From assembly GCA_016490735.1 (NCBI GenBank), contig JAEMWC010001112.1:102001-166000 (forward strand): DNA of 64,000 nt, given 5' to 3'. Every line of letters starts with the position of its first letter. Positions within the stretch are counted from its first letter, which is position 1. This document shows, piece by piece, positions 20,934 to 32,684 of this stretch. Under the pieces are notes generated by a model. The model was not told where the DNA came from. It did no database searches and worked only from the letters and a program-made list of their open reading frames with translations. This stretch comes from Pachyseris speciosa (Eukaryota > Cnidaria > Anthozoa > Scleractinia > Pachyseridae). Position numbers and translations under genes: made by a program.

Positions 20934-23900
20934 ATGGATCTTAAAATAGCCTCACTGAACGTGAGGGGAATAGGTGACAATAAGAAGAGGCGGGAAATTT
21001 TTAACTGGCTGAGAACCAAAAAATACTCAATATATATGCTGCATGAGGTTCACTACTCAAATGACGTTACAGATACTTGGTGTGCAGAATGGGGCTACAA
21101 ATCGCTTTTTAGCTGCTGCTCGAGTAGAAAAGCGGGAGTGAACATTCTATTTAATAACAACTTTCAAATGCAAATTCTCAGGACTTATATTGACCCTGAG
21201 GGTCGCTTTATCGTTTGTGATATAAGAGCTCATGGTAAAGAATAGCTAATATATATGGTCCGAACGAAGACCATCCAATTTTTTTTCAGAGATTTTTCGA
21301 ACAGCTACTATGTTTCCAGTGTGAAGAAATTATAATTGGTGGAGATTTTAATTTAGTCCTCGATATCGAAAAAGACAAGAAGGGTGGAGACGGCAAGACT
21401 CATAAAAACTCTCTTAAAACACTACATGAATTTTCTGAAAATCTAGACCTGAGTGATGTATAGAGAACACTTCATTGCGAGACGAGAAGATATACCTGGC
21501 GACAAAAGAAACCTGAGATCCATTGCAGACTTGACTTTTTCCTCGTCAGTCAATCTCTTTTATGCAATACAACCTACGCAGATATTGCGCCAGGATACAA
21601 AACTGATCATTCGATGATCATGTTGAGCCTGTCTAGCCACTGAAATCAAGGAGGACCTGGTTTCTGGAAGCTAAATACTTCTTTCCTTTCTGATATTGAG
21701 TACGTTAACCAAATTAAGGTAACAATTCAACAAACAGCTAGCGAATATAAGGATGATGATTCTGTGAGCCCGGCGCTACTTTGGGAAATGATGAAACTGA
21801 AAGTGCGTGAGAAATCTATTAAGTACGGAACGTCCAAAAAGGCAACAAACAAAGAGTAAGGAAAAAGAGCTGGAAGAAACGATCGCAATGTTAGAAAAAA
21901 AAATCGATAAGTCAAACAACAAAAGCACCTTATCAAATCAACATATCAAGGATGAAATTAATACTCTCAAAGCGGAATTGGAAAAAATAATTGAACAACG
22001 GACTAAAGGAGCAATCATTCGATCCAAGGTTCGCTGGTGCAATGAGGATGAAAAAAATACAAAATATTTCCCAGGTTTAGAAAAACGGCACTTCAAACAG
22101 GGAACAATAAGTCAATTGAAAAAGGACGATGGCAATTTCATCACCTCAGAAAAAGACATATTAAATGAATGCAAATCTTTCTATGAAAACCTCTACACGT
22201 CGAAAATTAACCGTCCTGGAGCTTTCTTCCATGAAGAGAATGATACAAAACTAAATCACGAAGAACAAATGCTATGCGAAGGCCCATTAACTACCAATGA
22301 ATGTACAGAAGCCCTAAAAGACATGGGATACGACAAAACCCCAGGGACGGACGGATTGGCAGCCGAATTCTACAAGGTTTTTTGGAATGACATATCAGCG
22401 TTATTAATCGCCGCTCTCAATTGGTCTTTTCAAAATGGAAGCCTGCCTATAACACAAAGACGCCGCGTAATAAAACTTATTCCCAAAAAGGATGCAGAAC
22501 TTTATCTCATAAAAAACTGGCGCCCATTATCTCTTTTTAAACGCCGATTACAAAATTGCTGCAAAGGCAATAGCAAATCGTATGAAGTTAGTACTGCCGA
22601 AGGTTGTAAACACTGATCAAACTGGTTTTATGAAGGGCAGATTTATTGGGGAGAATATCCATCTTATAGATAGTATCATTCGTTATGCAGGTGAAAAAAA
22701 CATTCCCGGTTTACTACTATTTATCGATTTTGAAAACGCGTTTGATTCTTTGGAACGACCTTTCATTATAGACACTCTACAGTGTTTTGATTTTGGACCC
22801 TCTCTAATTAACTGGGTTAGAGTCCTATACTGCAGAACTGAAAGCTGCATTCTTAATAACGGATTATCAAGCGATTTTTTCGAGATTCAAAGAGGAGTTA
22901 GACAAGGCTGTCCCCCGTCACCGTACCTATCTATTCTGTCTGCTGAAATTTTAGCCAATACAATTAGAAAGGATCCAAACATAAGAGGTATCTCGATAAA
23001 TAGTAGGGATATTAAAATACGTCAATACGCCGATGATACTACACTCATCCTAAACGGAACAAGTGAAGCTTTGATTACTGCTTTAAATCTGCTTAATGAC
23101 TTTAGTAATATCTCTTGCCTTAGGCTCAATGACATCAAAACAGAAGCTCTTTGGATAGGATCTAGTATCGGAAATGGCATCACTCCAACCCCGGGTTACA
23201 ACCTTAAGTGGCCCAAAACGAAAGTCAAATCGTTAGGCGTCTGGTTATCCGTTCAACCTGAGATAACTATGTTGGCAAATTATAGCGAAACGTTAGAGAA
23301 AATAAAGTCTACATTAAGCTGGAGGAAATACCGCAGATAAACACTGATGGGAAACATTACCGTGTTAAAACCCTGGTAACATCACAGCTGACTTATATTT
23401 TATTACCTTTTCCATCAAACTACAAGATTATAAATGAAATAAACGGCCTTTTTTTTCCAATTTCTTTGGAATTACAAAGGCGACAAAGTTAAGCGAGACA
23501 TTATGATCAACGATTACCGCAAGGGAGGCTTAAAGATGATTGACATAACTTCTTTCAACAAATCCCTTAAAACTTCTTGGATTAAGAAATATTTAGACGA
23601 GACTAATGATGGAAAATGGAAAATATTCTTTGATCTTGAAATAGGTAAGGCTAGAATGGGATCTTTCTTCAGTGGTAACCTTAATATTAAGGACACTCAA
23701 ACAGAATTTAAATGTTCAGATAACTTAATTAAAGAACTCTTACAAATTTGGGCGGAAGGCAATTTTGAACATGAAATAAAATCCAAAGATCAATTTTGTA
23801 AACAACCACTTTGGTATAACTCGCTTATAAGAATTGGGAATCGTCCAGTATATCTAACTGGATGGCAAGAGGAATAACGAAAGCGAAACACTTAATGAAA

Positions 23901-24686
23901 ACGGATTCCAATGCGTATCTCTCTTTCTCCGAATTCCGTAGAAAGTTCAATTTGAATCCGTGTCCACTTAAATATTACGGGATCCTATCAGCCATCAAAT
24001 ATCTTTGGAGAACTTCCAACCCCAATATTTCCAAAAGCTCTCGTCAACCGTTCTTAACGAAATTCATGCAATGTAAAAAATCAAGTAGACTGGTGTACAA
24101 AAAGCTTGTGGAAAAGAAAGGACACATCCCCCAAAAGAGCCAAGAAAAATGGCTCCTGGACTTTAATTTGGATGCTGGGGAAGTCGATTGGAATGCTACA
24201 TACTCACTTCCCTGTCAATGTACAAAAAGCACTAAGCTAAAAGAGTTTCAGTTCAAATTGTTACATAGGCAACTCCCAACAAACAAACTATTGCAACAAA
24301 TAGGACTTACAGACAATGAGAAATGCACCTTCTGTCAAGAAACCGTTGAAACATTGCCCCATCTGTTTTGGTATTGTGACGAGATAACCCTCTTCTGGAA
24401 TTGCGTAACAGTCTTCTTTCAAAAAGTAAATCTTCTATCCCAAACTGACAGACTCGACGGTAAGATTGCATTGGGTCTCAGGCCAGAAAAATCAAACCAT
24501 TCCCTAACAATAAACCTGTGCTGTCTTTTGACTCGTTATTATTTATGGGTCTGTAAACTGAAGGAAATTTTACCAAACATGATAAACTATCTTCGTTTCT
24601 TAAAATCACGTTATGCTATGGAAGCAAAAGGTAAAGTCACTTCAAAAAAGTGGGAACCTCTTGTGGCATATATGCAGAGTCCCTGA
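20934..24686 (+). pseudogene. LINE ORF2, endonuclease and reverse transcriptase, broken
   Basis: Order seen: an AP-type endonuclease (LKIASLNVRGIG at the start; GGDFNLVLD and the RLDFFLVS motif in shifted or stopped frames, 20934-21640), a coiled linker (21807-22100), reverse transcriptase (FIDFENAFDSLER; RGVRQGCPPSPYL; the catalytic YADDT near 23030), and a C-terminal Cys/His motif (CTFCQETVETLPHLFWYC, about 24330). At least five frame changes or stops occur. This ORF would nick DNA and prime reverse transcription at the target. Confidence 0.85.
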
Positions 24687-25045
24687 TTTTCACTTTAACT
24701 CTCAAAGTCTCTTTTTCCTCCCTTCTATGAGATCAAACAACTGTGTGATTTAGTTAATTTACATGTTTAGACTCCCACCAACTATTGCTACTACTATGTC
24801 ATTAATGTTTTCGTCACACAAACAATTGTATCATAAACACTATTGTAATATTGTTTTATGTAAGTATTCACTCTGTTATGTCCCGACACGTGACTGTTCT
24901 ATTATTCCTTAAACTTATTTTTTTCTTTCCTGTGGTGTTGTCACTTTTTTTTATGTAATTAACTTGATAAGTTAATGTAATTTAGCTAATTCTGTAATTT
25001 TGTTACTGTATGGTGTCAATAAAAAAAATAAATTAATAAATAAAA

Positions 25046-26947
25046 AAAGTGAAAGACCAAAAGATAACAGATGGACAATGAAACTTAGGGTGTAATTTCA
25101 TCTTGGGTATACTCATTGGAAATCTCATTTAGTACAAGGTAGGCTTCTCCTGAAGTGCTGGCAGCTGGTTAAAAAGTGGCTTCTTTAAATTTTGAGCCAC
25201 CTGCTTTTCAATGAAAAGTTTGCAACGTTTTTGGAAGGCTGTTTAAATTCTCATAAAAAAGCCACCTTCTGTTAGATCCCAGTCAGCTACTCTAAAACCT
25301 AATAACAGCTCTAAGGCCATAAGGCTTGTGACAAATAATCACTACAATGTCCAAACAGATGACATTGGAAACTTGAATTTAAAGTTACATATCACTCTCA
25401 AGAAAACTTCTGAACAAACAAAAATAAATGAAATAACAATCCCTTCTAGTTTTATTTTATTGTTTTTTTTTGTTTCAACTTTATGTAAAAAGGGATCAGA
25501 GTATCTTACTGGGCAGCTGCTAAATGGTCTCGTAATTGTATTCAGGTTATGGGTATCAGGGTTTGTGTGTAATGTTCTTTAATTTGAAACCTACCTTAAA
25601 ATAATTTAACTATACTTAGCCATACCATTGTATCAGCGTCACTATTTGACTCAGTGAATTGTATAGTTGAGAATGATTTGTCAGTAGGTGGTTATCGAGG
25701 GTCTTTCGGCACAAAACACATTAACACTATGTGAAGAACTGAAAACATGGTTCCTTAATTAACTGGAAGCATTCTCTCATGTTTTAAAAATTGTCAAGGA
25801 AAACGGCGGTGACAGGAAGAACCCATTCCAAAATTGGTGTCGTCTCATGGCAGAAATCAAGTCCTTTCCTGGTGTACCACTGGCTTAGCAATCACAGCAA
25901 CTACAACTGTATTATGCAAAAATGGAATTTAATAATTGTTATATTATGGATACACTTGAGCATTTATAAAGGCAAGAGTGCATACAAGACACTAAACATC
26001 CTGCATCAACTTGTAAACAACTTTATCTGAAACGTTGCAACTTAAAAGTTGCAGCACAGTCAACATAATGTAAATGTTTCCAGCAAGGTATTGCAAAAGC
26101 CCACTCTAAAACATGTTTTTAGAACTTAAATTAACTTTTTTTAACTGAGCTCAGCACCACTGTGATAAAGAGTTCATAGAAAGCTTGTGCAAATTACCAT
26201 GCATCTTGCATGTACGGTACAACACAATTAGCAATTATCACAACTGCAAGGCAATCTGCATATTTTTATGCACGCCTTGGGAAGAAAAGCGTGTTGGCCA
26301 ACAGACACCAGTCAAAATATGAAAACAAAAACATTGCAATTTATCACAGTGGAACTGTACACTTTCTCTATTTCGCGGATTTCGTGAGCAAAAAATTAAA
26401 CCGCCGAGCTGGGTGCTTCTCGTGCGATCGGCAAACTTGTCTGGCCCGTGCAACAGAAATTTCATGGCCCCGAAGAGTTTGAGGAGCGGCCAACTGCCCG
26501 TACGTAAACCAGAGAAAAAAGCCTAAACCAAACAACAATGATCCAAACCAGAGAAAGAGACCGAGTTACGGTTCTTCGCGTGAAGTTTTAATACGATGCC
26601 TGCGGTCGGTCTTCATCTAGATTTTTCTAATTCCTTACAAGTGATTGTTGCTTGAGTTCAACTTTAATTTGTGGATTTCTGGGTCCCTTGCCCCCAAAAC
26701 GTTCCTCGTAGGATAAATCTGTCCAAAGAACGAGACAAGTGGAACCACTAAAAATATGATCGACAGCAGATTGACCGCTTACTTGTTGGTGTAAGGAGTC
26801 ACGAAAGGAGTGTGATATATAACCTGATCGCCGATTGGGTAGAAAAAAATTACTTGCCAGAAAATTTCCGCCCAATCACGAAGTTGGATTTCGATAGCTT
26901 CTGGAACAAGTTCGATAAAGAAATGTTCCCAGGGGCTCTCATCCCGA
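25046..26947 (+). repeat. Dispersed repeat, copy 2, third segment
   Basis: Aligns with about 6733-8577 of copy 1, including GTACAAGGTAGGCTTCTCCT and the GGAACTGTACACTTTCTC block. It begins with the LINE's right target duplication and ends in TCATCCCGA, the left target duplication of the next insertion. Confidence 0.8.
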
Positions 26948-27904
26948 TAGCCTGCAGTGCAGGCGTATTTCGGGCGCGCGAGTGCACATTTTCGTATTAG
27001 GGCGCCATCTTGGATTTGGTAACTGTGGAGGGTTGGGGCGAGGAAAAATTTGTCGAGGGAGTAGGCGCGAGCTGGAAAAAACGGGCGTGGGGGGAGGGGG
27101 AGGGAAGGCGAAAAATACGCCTGCCCGCAGTGTTTGTTCGCTTGCAGAACCCGTACACCAGATAGACGGGGTCTCTGACTGGTGCGGTAGATTGCAAATT
27201 GATCGATAGCTGTCAATCTAAGATAGTTTTTCTTCCGGCCGTTCCTTCTGATTTGCAGAGATAATGGCGGACTCGCTAAACTTTGATGCTGCACTCGAAG
27301 AAGCGCTTTTATTTCTCTCTTAGCTAGGTATGTCGCGTGAATTACGACCTGAGCAAAAGGAAGCCATTTCGACCCTTGTTCATGGAAGCGATTTATTAGC
27401 AGTTCTTCCGACGGGCTTTGGGAAAAGCCTCATCTTTCAGTTGTTGATTCGTGTGAAACAAATATTATCGTCGAAAAAGCTGCGTGTGTGATTGTTGTCT
27501 GTCCGCTCAAAAGCATCGTACAAGATCAGTTAACGGAAGCATCTTCAATGGGTTTGACGGCGACATCACTAGCTCGCTCGATTCCTGTTTTTCACAGACT
27601 TGACAAATACACGTGTGTCGATGTTTTTGTCGGAAGTAAATTTTTGGCTTCCGGTAGAAAAGAAATAGATTTTCATTGGCTGCTTACACATTTCCGGAAA
27701 GGCGATCAAGTGCTACTAATTAGGGGGCGTTCAACAATTTCACAGGCTTTGCGGGCAGGCGTTATTTCACGTGCCCCACCCCTTCGCCCTCTGCCACTTC
27801 GCCTTCTGTCCCAATCCTCCACCGGTCAAGCAACAATCCAAGATGGCGACATCGAAAACCTCGTCTGTCGTTCTGTTCCAAAATAACGCCTGCACTGCAG
27901 GCTA
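26948..27904. mobile_element. 957-bp TIR element carrying a helicase gene fragment
   Basis: The ends are perfect 19-bp inverted repeats, TAGCCTGCAGTGCAGGCGT. TCATCCCGA lies directly on both sides (26939-26947 and 27905-27913), a perfect 9-bp target duplication. A second inverted pair (GCGCCATCTTGG near 27002, CCAAGATGGCG near 27838) lies inside. Copy 1 of the dispersed repeat lacks the element at 8575. A 9-bp duplication points to the Mutator superfamily. There is no transposase; the cargo is part of a RecQ-like gene, as in gene-capturing (Pack-type) elements. Confidence 0.85.
27264..27590 (+). pseudogene. RecQ-like DNA helicase N-terminal fragment
   Basis: Starts at ATG 27264 and reads MADSLNFDAALEEALL, a TAG, then LRPEQKEAISTL and the Walker A motif LPTGFGKSLIFQ. 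After one frameshift near 27475 it continues with VVCPLKSIVQDQLTEA (helicase motif Ia region). The homology stops near 27585, well before the DEAH box. The fragment is far too short to be active. It lies wholly within the TIR element, so it was probably captured or is the remnant of a helicase-encoding transposon. Confidence 0.8.
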
Positions 27905-27990
27905 TCATCCCGACAGTCTTGTGAACTTTTGTTCGTCCCGAATCTTTGTCCCGTCCTGACTATTTGCCCCTGGGCCTCCGAGGATGAAGG
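27905..27990 (+). repeat. Dispersed repeat, copy 2, last segment
   Basis: Matches about 8578-8655 (TCGTCCCGAATCTTTGTCCC, then CCCCTGGG and CTCCGAGGATGA), after which the similarity ends. Confidence 0.75.
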
Positions 27991-28105
27991 GCGGCGTGCA
28001 GGGCGGCTGTTTTCCGTGCGTGACAAAGTTCGACGAGGGAGACTGGGCTTGCGCATGCCCTCATGGGATTACATAACGCAACCTTAACGCAAACAGTTTG
28101 TAAAA

Positions 28106-28183
28106 CTCCCATTCTCGACCCCAGAGCTCTTCAAGCCCGTTTGACATGCGCAAAAGGGAAGAGGTCTGGGGTCGAGATTGGTA
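28106..28183. repeat. Short hairpin repeat, family H, copy 1
   Basis: CCCATTCTCGACCCCAGAGC at the left and GGTCTGGGGTCGAGATTGG at the right are inverted copies around a GACATGCGCAAAAGGG core. Related hairpins lie at 38588-38665 and 39755-39835. Confidence 0.7.
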
Positions 28184-28567
28184 AAACTGCATGTGAACTC
28201 TGGAGTGAACGCCACTCAATACAAAGAAATCGACGGGAAAACTTCAAATGTTTCGAGTAGGAATTCTTTTCAGAGCTTTGGGGACACCTGTAAGTTTAAT
28301 TAAATTCCATGGTAGCAACACTATAGCCTACAAAACCATTACATTCTCTGTGATAATAGTTATTTACGAACCACGTAGAGGATGCCTTGTATTTGAGACT
28401 TCAGTATTTTCCTGGCAATTCTCGTCTTTTGAAGATCAGTGTAGTAATAATTGTTTTTTTAAAGAATTTTTTACCAGGAGATAAAATGAAAATACAGCTG
28501 ATTAATGAACGTTTTTTACATTTCCGTGCATGTACATACCTTGATATTGTTGGTTGACACTTCCTTG

Positions 28568-28833
28568 CTAACAGAGACCTCTTTTTCTTGTATTCCGCAT
28601 GCGGGAGAAAAGAGACCTCTGCCATGGGTCGAAAGTTGCCGTCCGTGGCCGTGGATGGAGGTTTTAAAACGCATGCTCCTTGTATTGTTTGCTGACCGAT
28701 CATGCTAAAAGCATCACGTGATGGTTCGGTTGCTAAGAAACCGCGGTGCATACCCAACACACAGCGTTTTGACCCATGGCATAGGTCTCTTTTCTCCCGC
28801 ACGCTGAATACAAGGAAAAGAGGTCTCTGCTAG
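28568..28833. mobile_element. MITE-like hairpin element, about 266 bp
   Basis: The outer 65-70 bases of each end are inverted copies: CAGAGACCTCTTTTTCTTGT, then GCGGGAGAAAAGAGACCT, then GCCATGGGTCRAAA. It is non-coding with no clear target duplication. Confidence 0.7.
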
Positions 28834-28879
28834 AAGGGAAGGTTGACGCTGGTCGTACAGGCCAAGGCTGCACATTGTC

Positions 28880-29067
28880 CCATCACTTTGACCTTGTCAT
28901 GAATCAAGGATAGTTCACAAATTAATAATTAATGTGATCAAGTAAGCTGAAGCCACTCAAAAGGCACTAAGGCCACAAGGTAGCGGGCATTACCCCTTAA
29001 ACCTACCAAAGCAAAGATTGAGCCCAAGCATTAGCAGCCATGGACAGCTGTTTCGGCCTTGTTAGGC
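28880..29067 (-). ncRNA. Hammerhead-ribozyme repeat, family R, truncated copy
   Basis: On the minus strand this copy has the second half of a hammerhead: most of stem II (GCC-TAACAA-GGCC), the GAAA box, a four-pair self-complementary stem III (ACAGCTGT), the cleavage triplet GTC (cut after the C at 29043), and the 3' strand of stem I (CATGGCTGCTAATGCTTGGG). The CUGAUGA box is missing because the copy is cut at 29067 by an unrelated repeat. The unit body (TAATGCCCGCTACCTTGTGG) matches the tandem copy at 39.2-39.6 kb. Confidence 0.75.
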
Positions 29068-29845
29068 TGTAGACTTAGTTTATATGTGAAAGAATTGGGG
29101 GAAGGAACGGGCGCTGTTCCAAACATTCTTGTTATTTCCCAGCATGCAATGCGGTCGAGATGTTGAAAATGGCGGGAAGGCCCGAAGGCTGGGAATTTGG
29201 CCGGTCGGACCCTTAGTACCTTTGGGACTCGACTACTGATGAAGTTCTCGACCTACCGCCGCATAGTTTGGAATTTGTGAGCACTGAAGATGACCACAAG
29301 CAGGAATTTTTGGCGGTAGGTCGGAGTGGCTGTAGACTTAGTTCATCATTGAAAGAATTGCGGGAAGGAACGGGCGCTGTCAAAAATTTCCCAATATGCA
29401 ATGCGGTCGAGATGTTGAAAATGGCGGAAAGGCCCGAATGTACTGAAACAAAAGGCTGTATCTACGCTCGGGAGAAGAATATCAACAAAAAAAAGTCATT
29501 TCTAAGCTAGAACAAGGACTGAATTTTGTTATGATGGTTGAAATTTGGTTTTACGACGATGATTTCCTTAAAAAACATAAAGACAAAAAGGGGCATTTTC
29601 GTTGTTTCTCTTTGACGTTAAAAACGGTCACTTTCGTTCTTGTCCAAACTCAAAAGGCCAAATTTGGTAAAAATCGCTACGTTTCTTGTATTTATTGGAT
29701 ATCCAAATTTAAAGGCCATCCCATTTCGTGCTCACAACTGACAGTTAAGGCAATATTCGTGCGACTGAGAAAGTTTCAATGGTTTGAAGCATGGCAGTCT
29801 TGTGCGGCTTGTTTTGGTCGGCTCGGGTGCCAGTGGGTTAATAGA
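29068..29845 (+). mobile_element. TTAA-type repeat, family P, copy 1
   Basis: Shares TGAAGATGACCACAAGCAGG, GGAACGGGCGCTGTC and TTTTGGCCGGCACGGGCGCC-like blocks with 32957-33690 (inverted) and 33958-34819. It ends GCCAGTGGGTTAA, consistent with a terminal motif next to a TTAA target, as in piggyBac-like elements. The open frame at 29531-29893 recurs in all copies but matches no transposase I know. Confidence 0.55.
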
Positions 29846-31423
29846 AAATTATTGCTTCGTGAAATTAACGCGAATTTAGGAAATTCGTGTTAGTTTAAAT
29901 CGTGTTAATTTTTGTGAGCGTTAATTTTCACGCCATTAATTTAGTGGAGCATCAATTTTCATTTAGCCCTCTTGATTTAGACATAAAAGGTTGTTACACT
30001 GCCGACAACAAAATAAGAAATTGCATGAGAAAAACACATCCCAATAGATTAAGCCAATACCAAATGTTGTGCTACTGCCATGTCAAACCCAAATGAATTT
30101 AACACAGCAGTGGCACGACTATAGCACGACAGTGGTTGAAATGTGGAAAATAATCCAGTCACGCCAAATTCAAAATATAACAAAAAAATAAAACAAGCTA
30201 AAATAACTTAAAACACATTAACCTTAGTTGTGAATTCAGTTCGGCACAAGAAAAGCACGCCGTTTGAAAGCAAGTTGCATTTCTGCTGTGTGGCACGACA
30301 AGGCCTGCAGTGCTAGGTAGTCGTGCCAGAACGTGCCCGTATTTCAACTTTCCGAATTGAATGGTTTCAAACATCGTATCACTGTCGTGCTTAGGTCGAA
30401 TTTAACACCTGAATTCAGTTTGGCGTGGCAATAGCACAACGTTTGGAACAGGCCTTATTCAGTTGGTCAGCTTGCACCGTGTTTTTAAAAGTGCATGTTC
30501 CTTTTAACAGGGAAGGTCTCTGCGGCGTTTGATCTCAAGCAGAAATGCATCCACTCTGGTAATAGCTGAACATGATAGTAAGACCTTGGGCCCCATAACC
30601 CTAAGTGCTATCACAGCTGCCAGTAAACTTGGCGGAGATGTATCAGGATTAGTTGTGGAAAGGTCAGTGATATTTTTATGGTAGAAATTGTACCACTTTG
30701 AACTGTTGTTGTGTCTTTAGTTCATTTTAAATTCATACATTGTATAGTTTCACTTCACTTCACCTTACTTTATTTTTGCACTTACATTTTGGAATTACAA
30801 TATTAGCATAGAAAAGAAAAAAAGAAATACATATATAACAATTTAAGGTGACAGTGGTGTATAGTTTGTGTTTGGAGGCTATTAGAACCGCGAGGTTATC
30901 AAGTTAGCCTCCATCTCGTTTGAGTGAACATAAAGAAAAACATGGGAGTAGAAGGACGGATTATTAAAGGAAAGAGCTAGAAGAATTGTGGAAACTTACG
31001 TTTGATATTGCTGAGATAGAACATAGTTTTTAACACTTTAATACATAGTGTTTCTTTCTTCGATCAGGTTGTTGAGGAATTGAGCAAGGTACGTAGAGGG
31101 ACTTAGTAAGATTCTTGTTGCTGAGCATGAAGCATACAAAGGTTTCTTACCAGGTAATCATCTCACCCCTCTCCCCAAGACTGATGTTTAGTATACTACT
31201 AATACTGTAAGAAGCATGTCAATCATTTATACAAGTTTTTATGCACAGATCACTGAGCCCAGAAAGTACTGAATTTTCTTGACGAAGAGTTATTGTAGGA
31301 TGAGGTTGCATTGTGCAAAAAGTACATTTTTGCGATTTCCAACAAAATCTGAAATTTAATACTCGCTAAAAATGAATCGCAAAATTAAATACTACCACTG
31401 ACTAACCAAATGAGCAGCTCCCA

Positions 31424-31470
31424 GTTGGCTTGTTAGCTCAGTTGTTAGAGCACTGCGATGATCATTCATC
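31424..31470 (+). mobile_element. SINE family C head fragment
   Basis: GTTGGCTTGTTAGCTCAGTT with GAGCACTGCGATGATCATTC fuses the 5' half of the tRNA-like head directly to the tail seen in full family C copies, so the middle has been deleted. Confidence 0.6.
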
Positions 31471-32684
31471 TTCATATTATAGTTGTAGTAAAACACTGAC
31501 AAATTTTACAGAACTTCAGTCAGAAGAGGCTTAATGCTAATTTCTGGATTTTTAAGTTTTTGTCCACTGCTTCTACATTTGTAAATCTTTCAAAACCTGT
31601 TTTGTGCAATTATCGAACCTTCAATCTGTCAGTTCCTTTTATTATGGTCTATTTCAACAATACCTTTGACCTGCTTTTTAACTTTAACTAGTCTTTATTG
31701 GTTTTTGTGAGATTAAAGAAACAACAAAGATGCAAAATTATGTAAGCTTCAGATCATTTCTCTCACAAAGTCGTGAGTATCGCAAAACACAACTTTCAAA
31801 TATTTATGAATATACTCAAAAATTTGTAAGCATGAGGTGTAATGAGGATCGTTTCTTCCTGAACTTCACTGTAAATATCACTTTAAATTTTGGTAAACTT
31901 ACAAAAAAAAATTCAAAATTAACAGCGGTTATACATGTACATAATAGAACTTACTCTTTTCTGGGAGCCACCAACTATTATGGCCAATTTGATCCTGGTG
32001 TAAAAAGCTGGCTACAATGCATGCCAAGATTTTGAAATGACCTTAAGGCGGAAAAATGGGACAGTTTTTCTTCATGGAGGTATTTACCGCGAAGATTAAT
32101 GACAGCCCCTTTGTACTACAAATACTTCACATGCAAGGGAACCAATAGTCAATACAGCTGTACATGTATGTTTGCAAGTTTTGTAACAAGCTGCACCACA
32201 CTATTTTGTTTTTCTACAGAGATCATGGCTCCACTGATTGTTGGGACTCAAAATCAGTTCAACTTCACACACATAGCTGCTGGTGCAACAGCAATGGCAA
32301 AGGTATTACCCTTACATTCTGTAGTTTTAGTTGGTTAAAACTATACTTCCACGCTTCTGTACAAGTTTGTAAATTTGCCATACTTGTGTAAAGCCCAGAC
32401 TTGCAGCCATTTCTGTAATCTTAGTACAGACTGCTTTTTCTACGTAAGTTAGTGACACCCATGTCCCTCCTACAGAAGGGGTTTTTGGTTGAGAACTCCC
32501 TTGGCCCCCACCCCTCCCCCTTTCCTTTCTCCCCCCACAATGCTTGCAGTTTACTAACTTGGCAAATAGCAAAGAAGTTGTATTAGAATGCTGTAAAATA
32601 AGGATGTTCATAGACAAGATCAGGAAAGATTACTGTAGACTAGCTCATTGACAACAGATTTGAAAGAAAAAAAAGGTTTCTTGA

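Larger units (their letters stand above)
19592..25045 (+). mobile_element. L1/Tx1-type LINE, nearly full length
   Basis: Bounded by AAAGTAAAAGACC (19579-19591) and AAAGTGAAAGACC (25046-25058), a 13-bp target duplication with one mismatch. It ends in an A-rich tail with AATAAATTAATAAATAA. ORF1 and an endonuclease/RT ORF2 are both present, so it is close to full length (about 5.45 kb). Multiple stops and shifts make it inactive. Confidence 0.9.

Noticed and set aside
27597..27886. Continuation of the helicase ORF
   Set aside because: Homology to RecQ-type helicases stops near 27585; the rest of the frame is unrelated element sequence.
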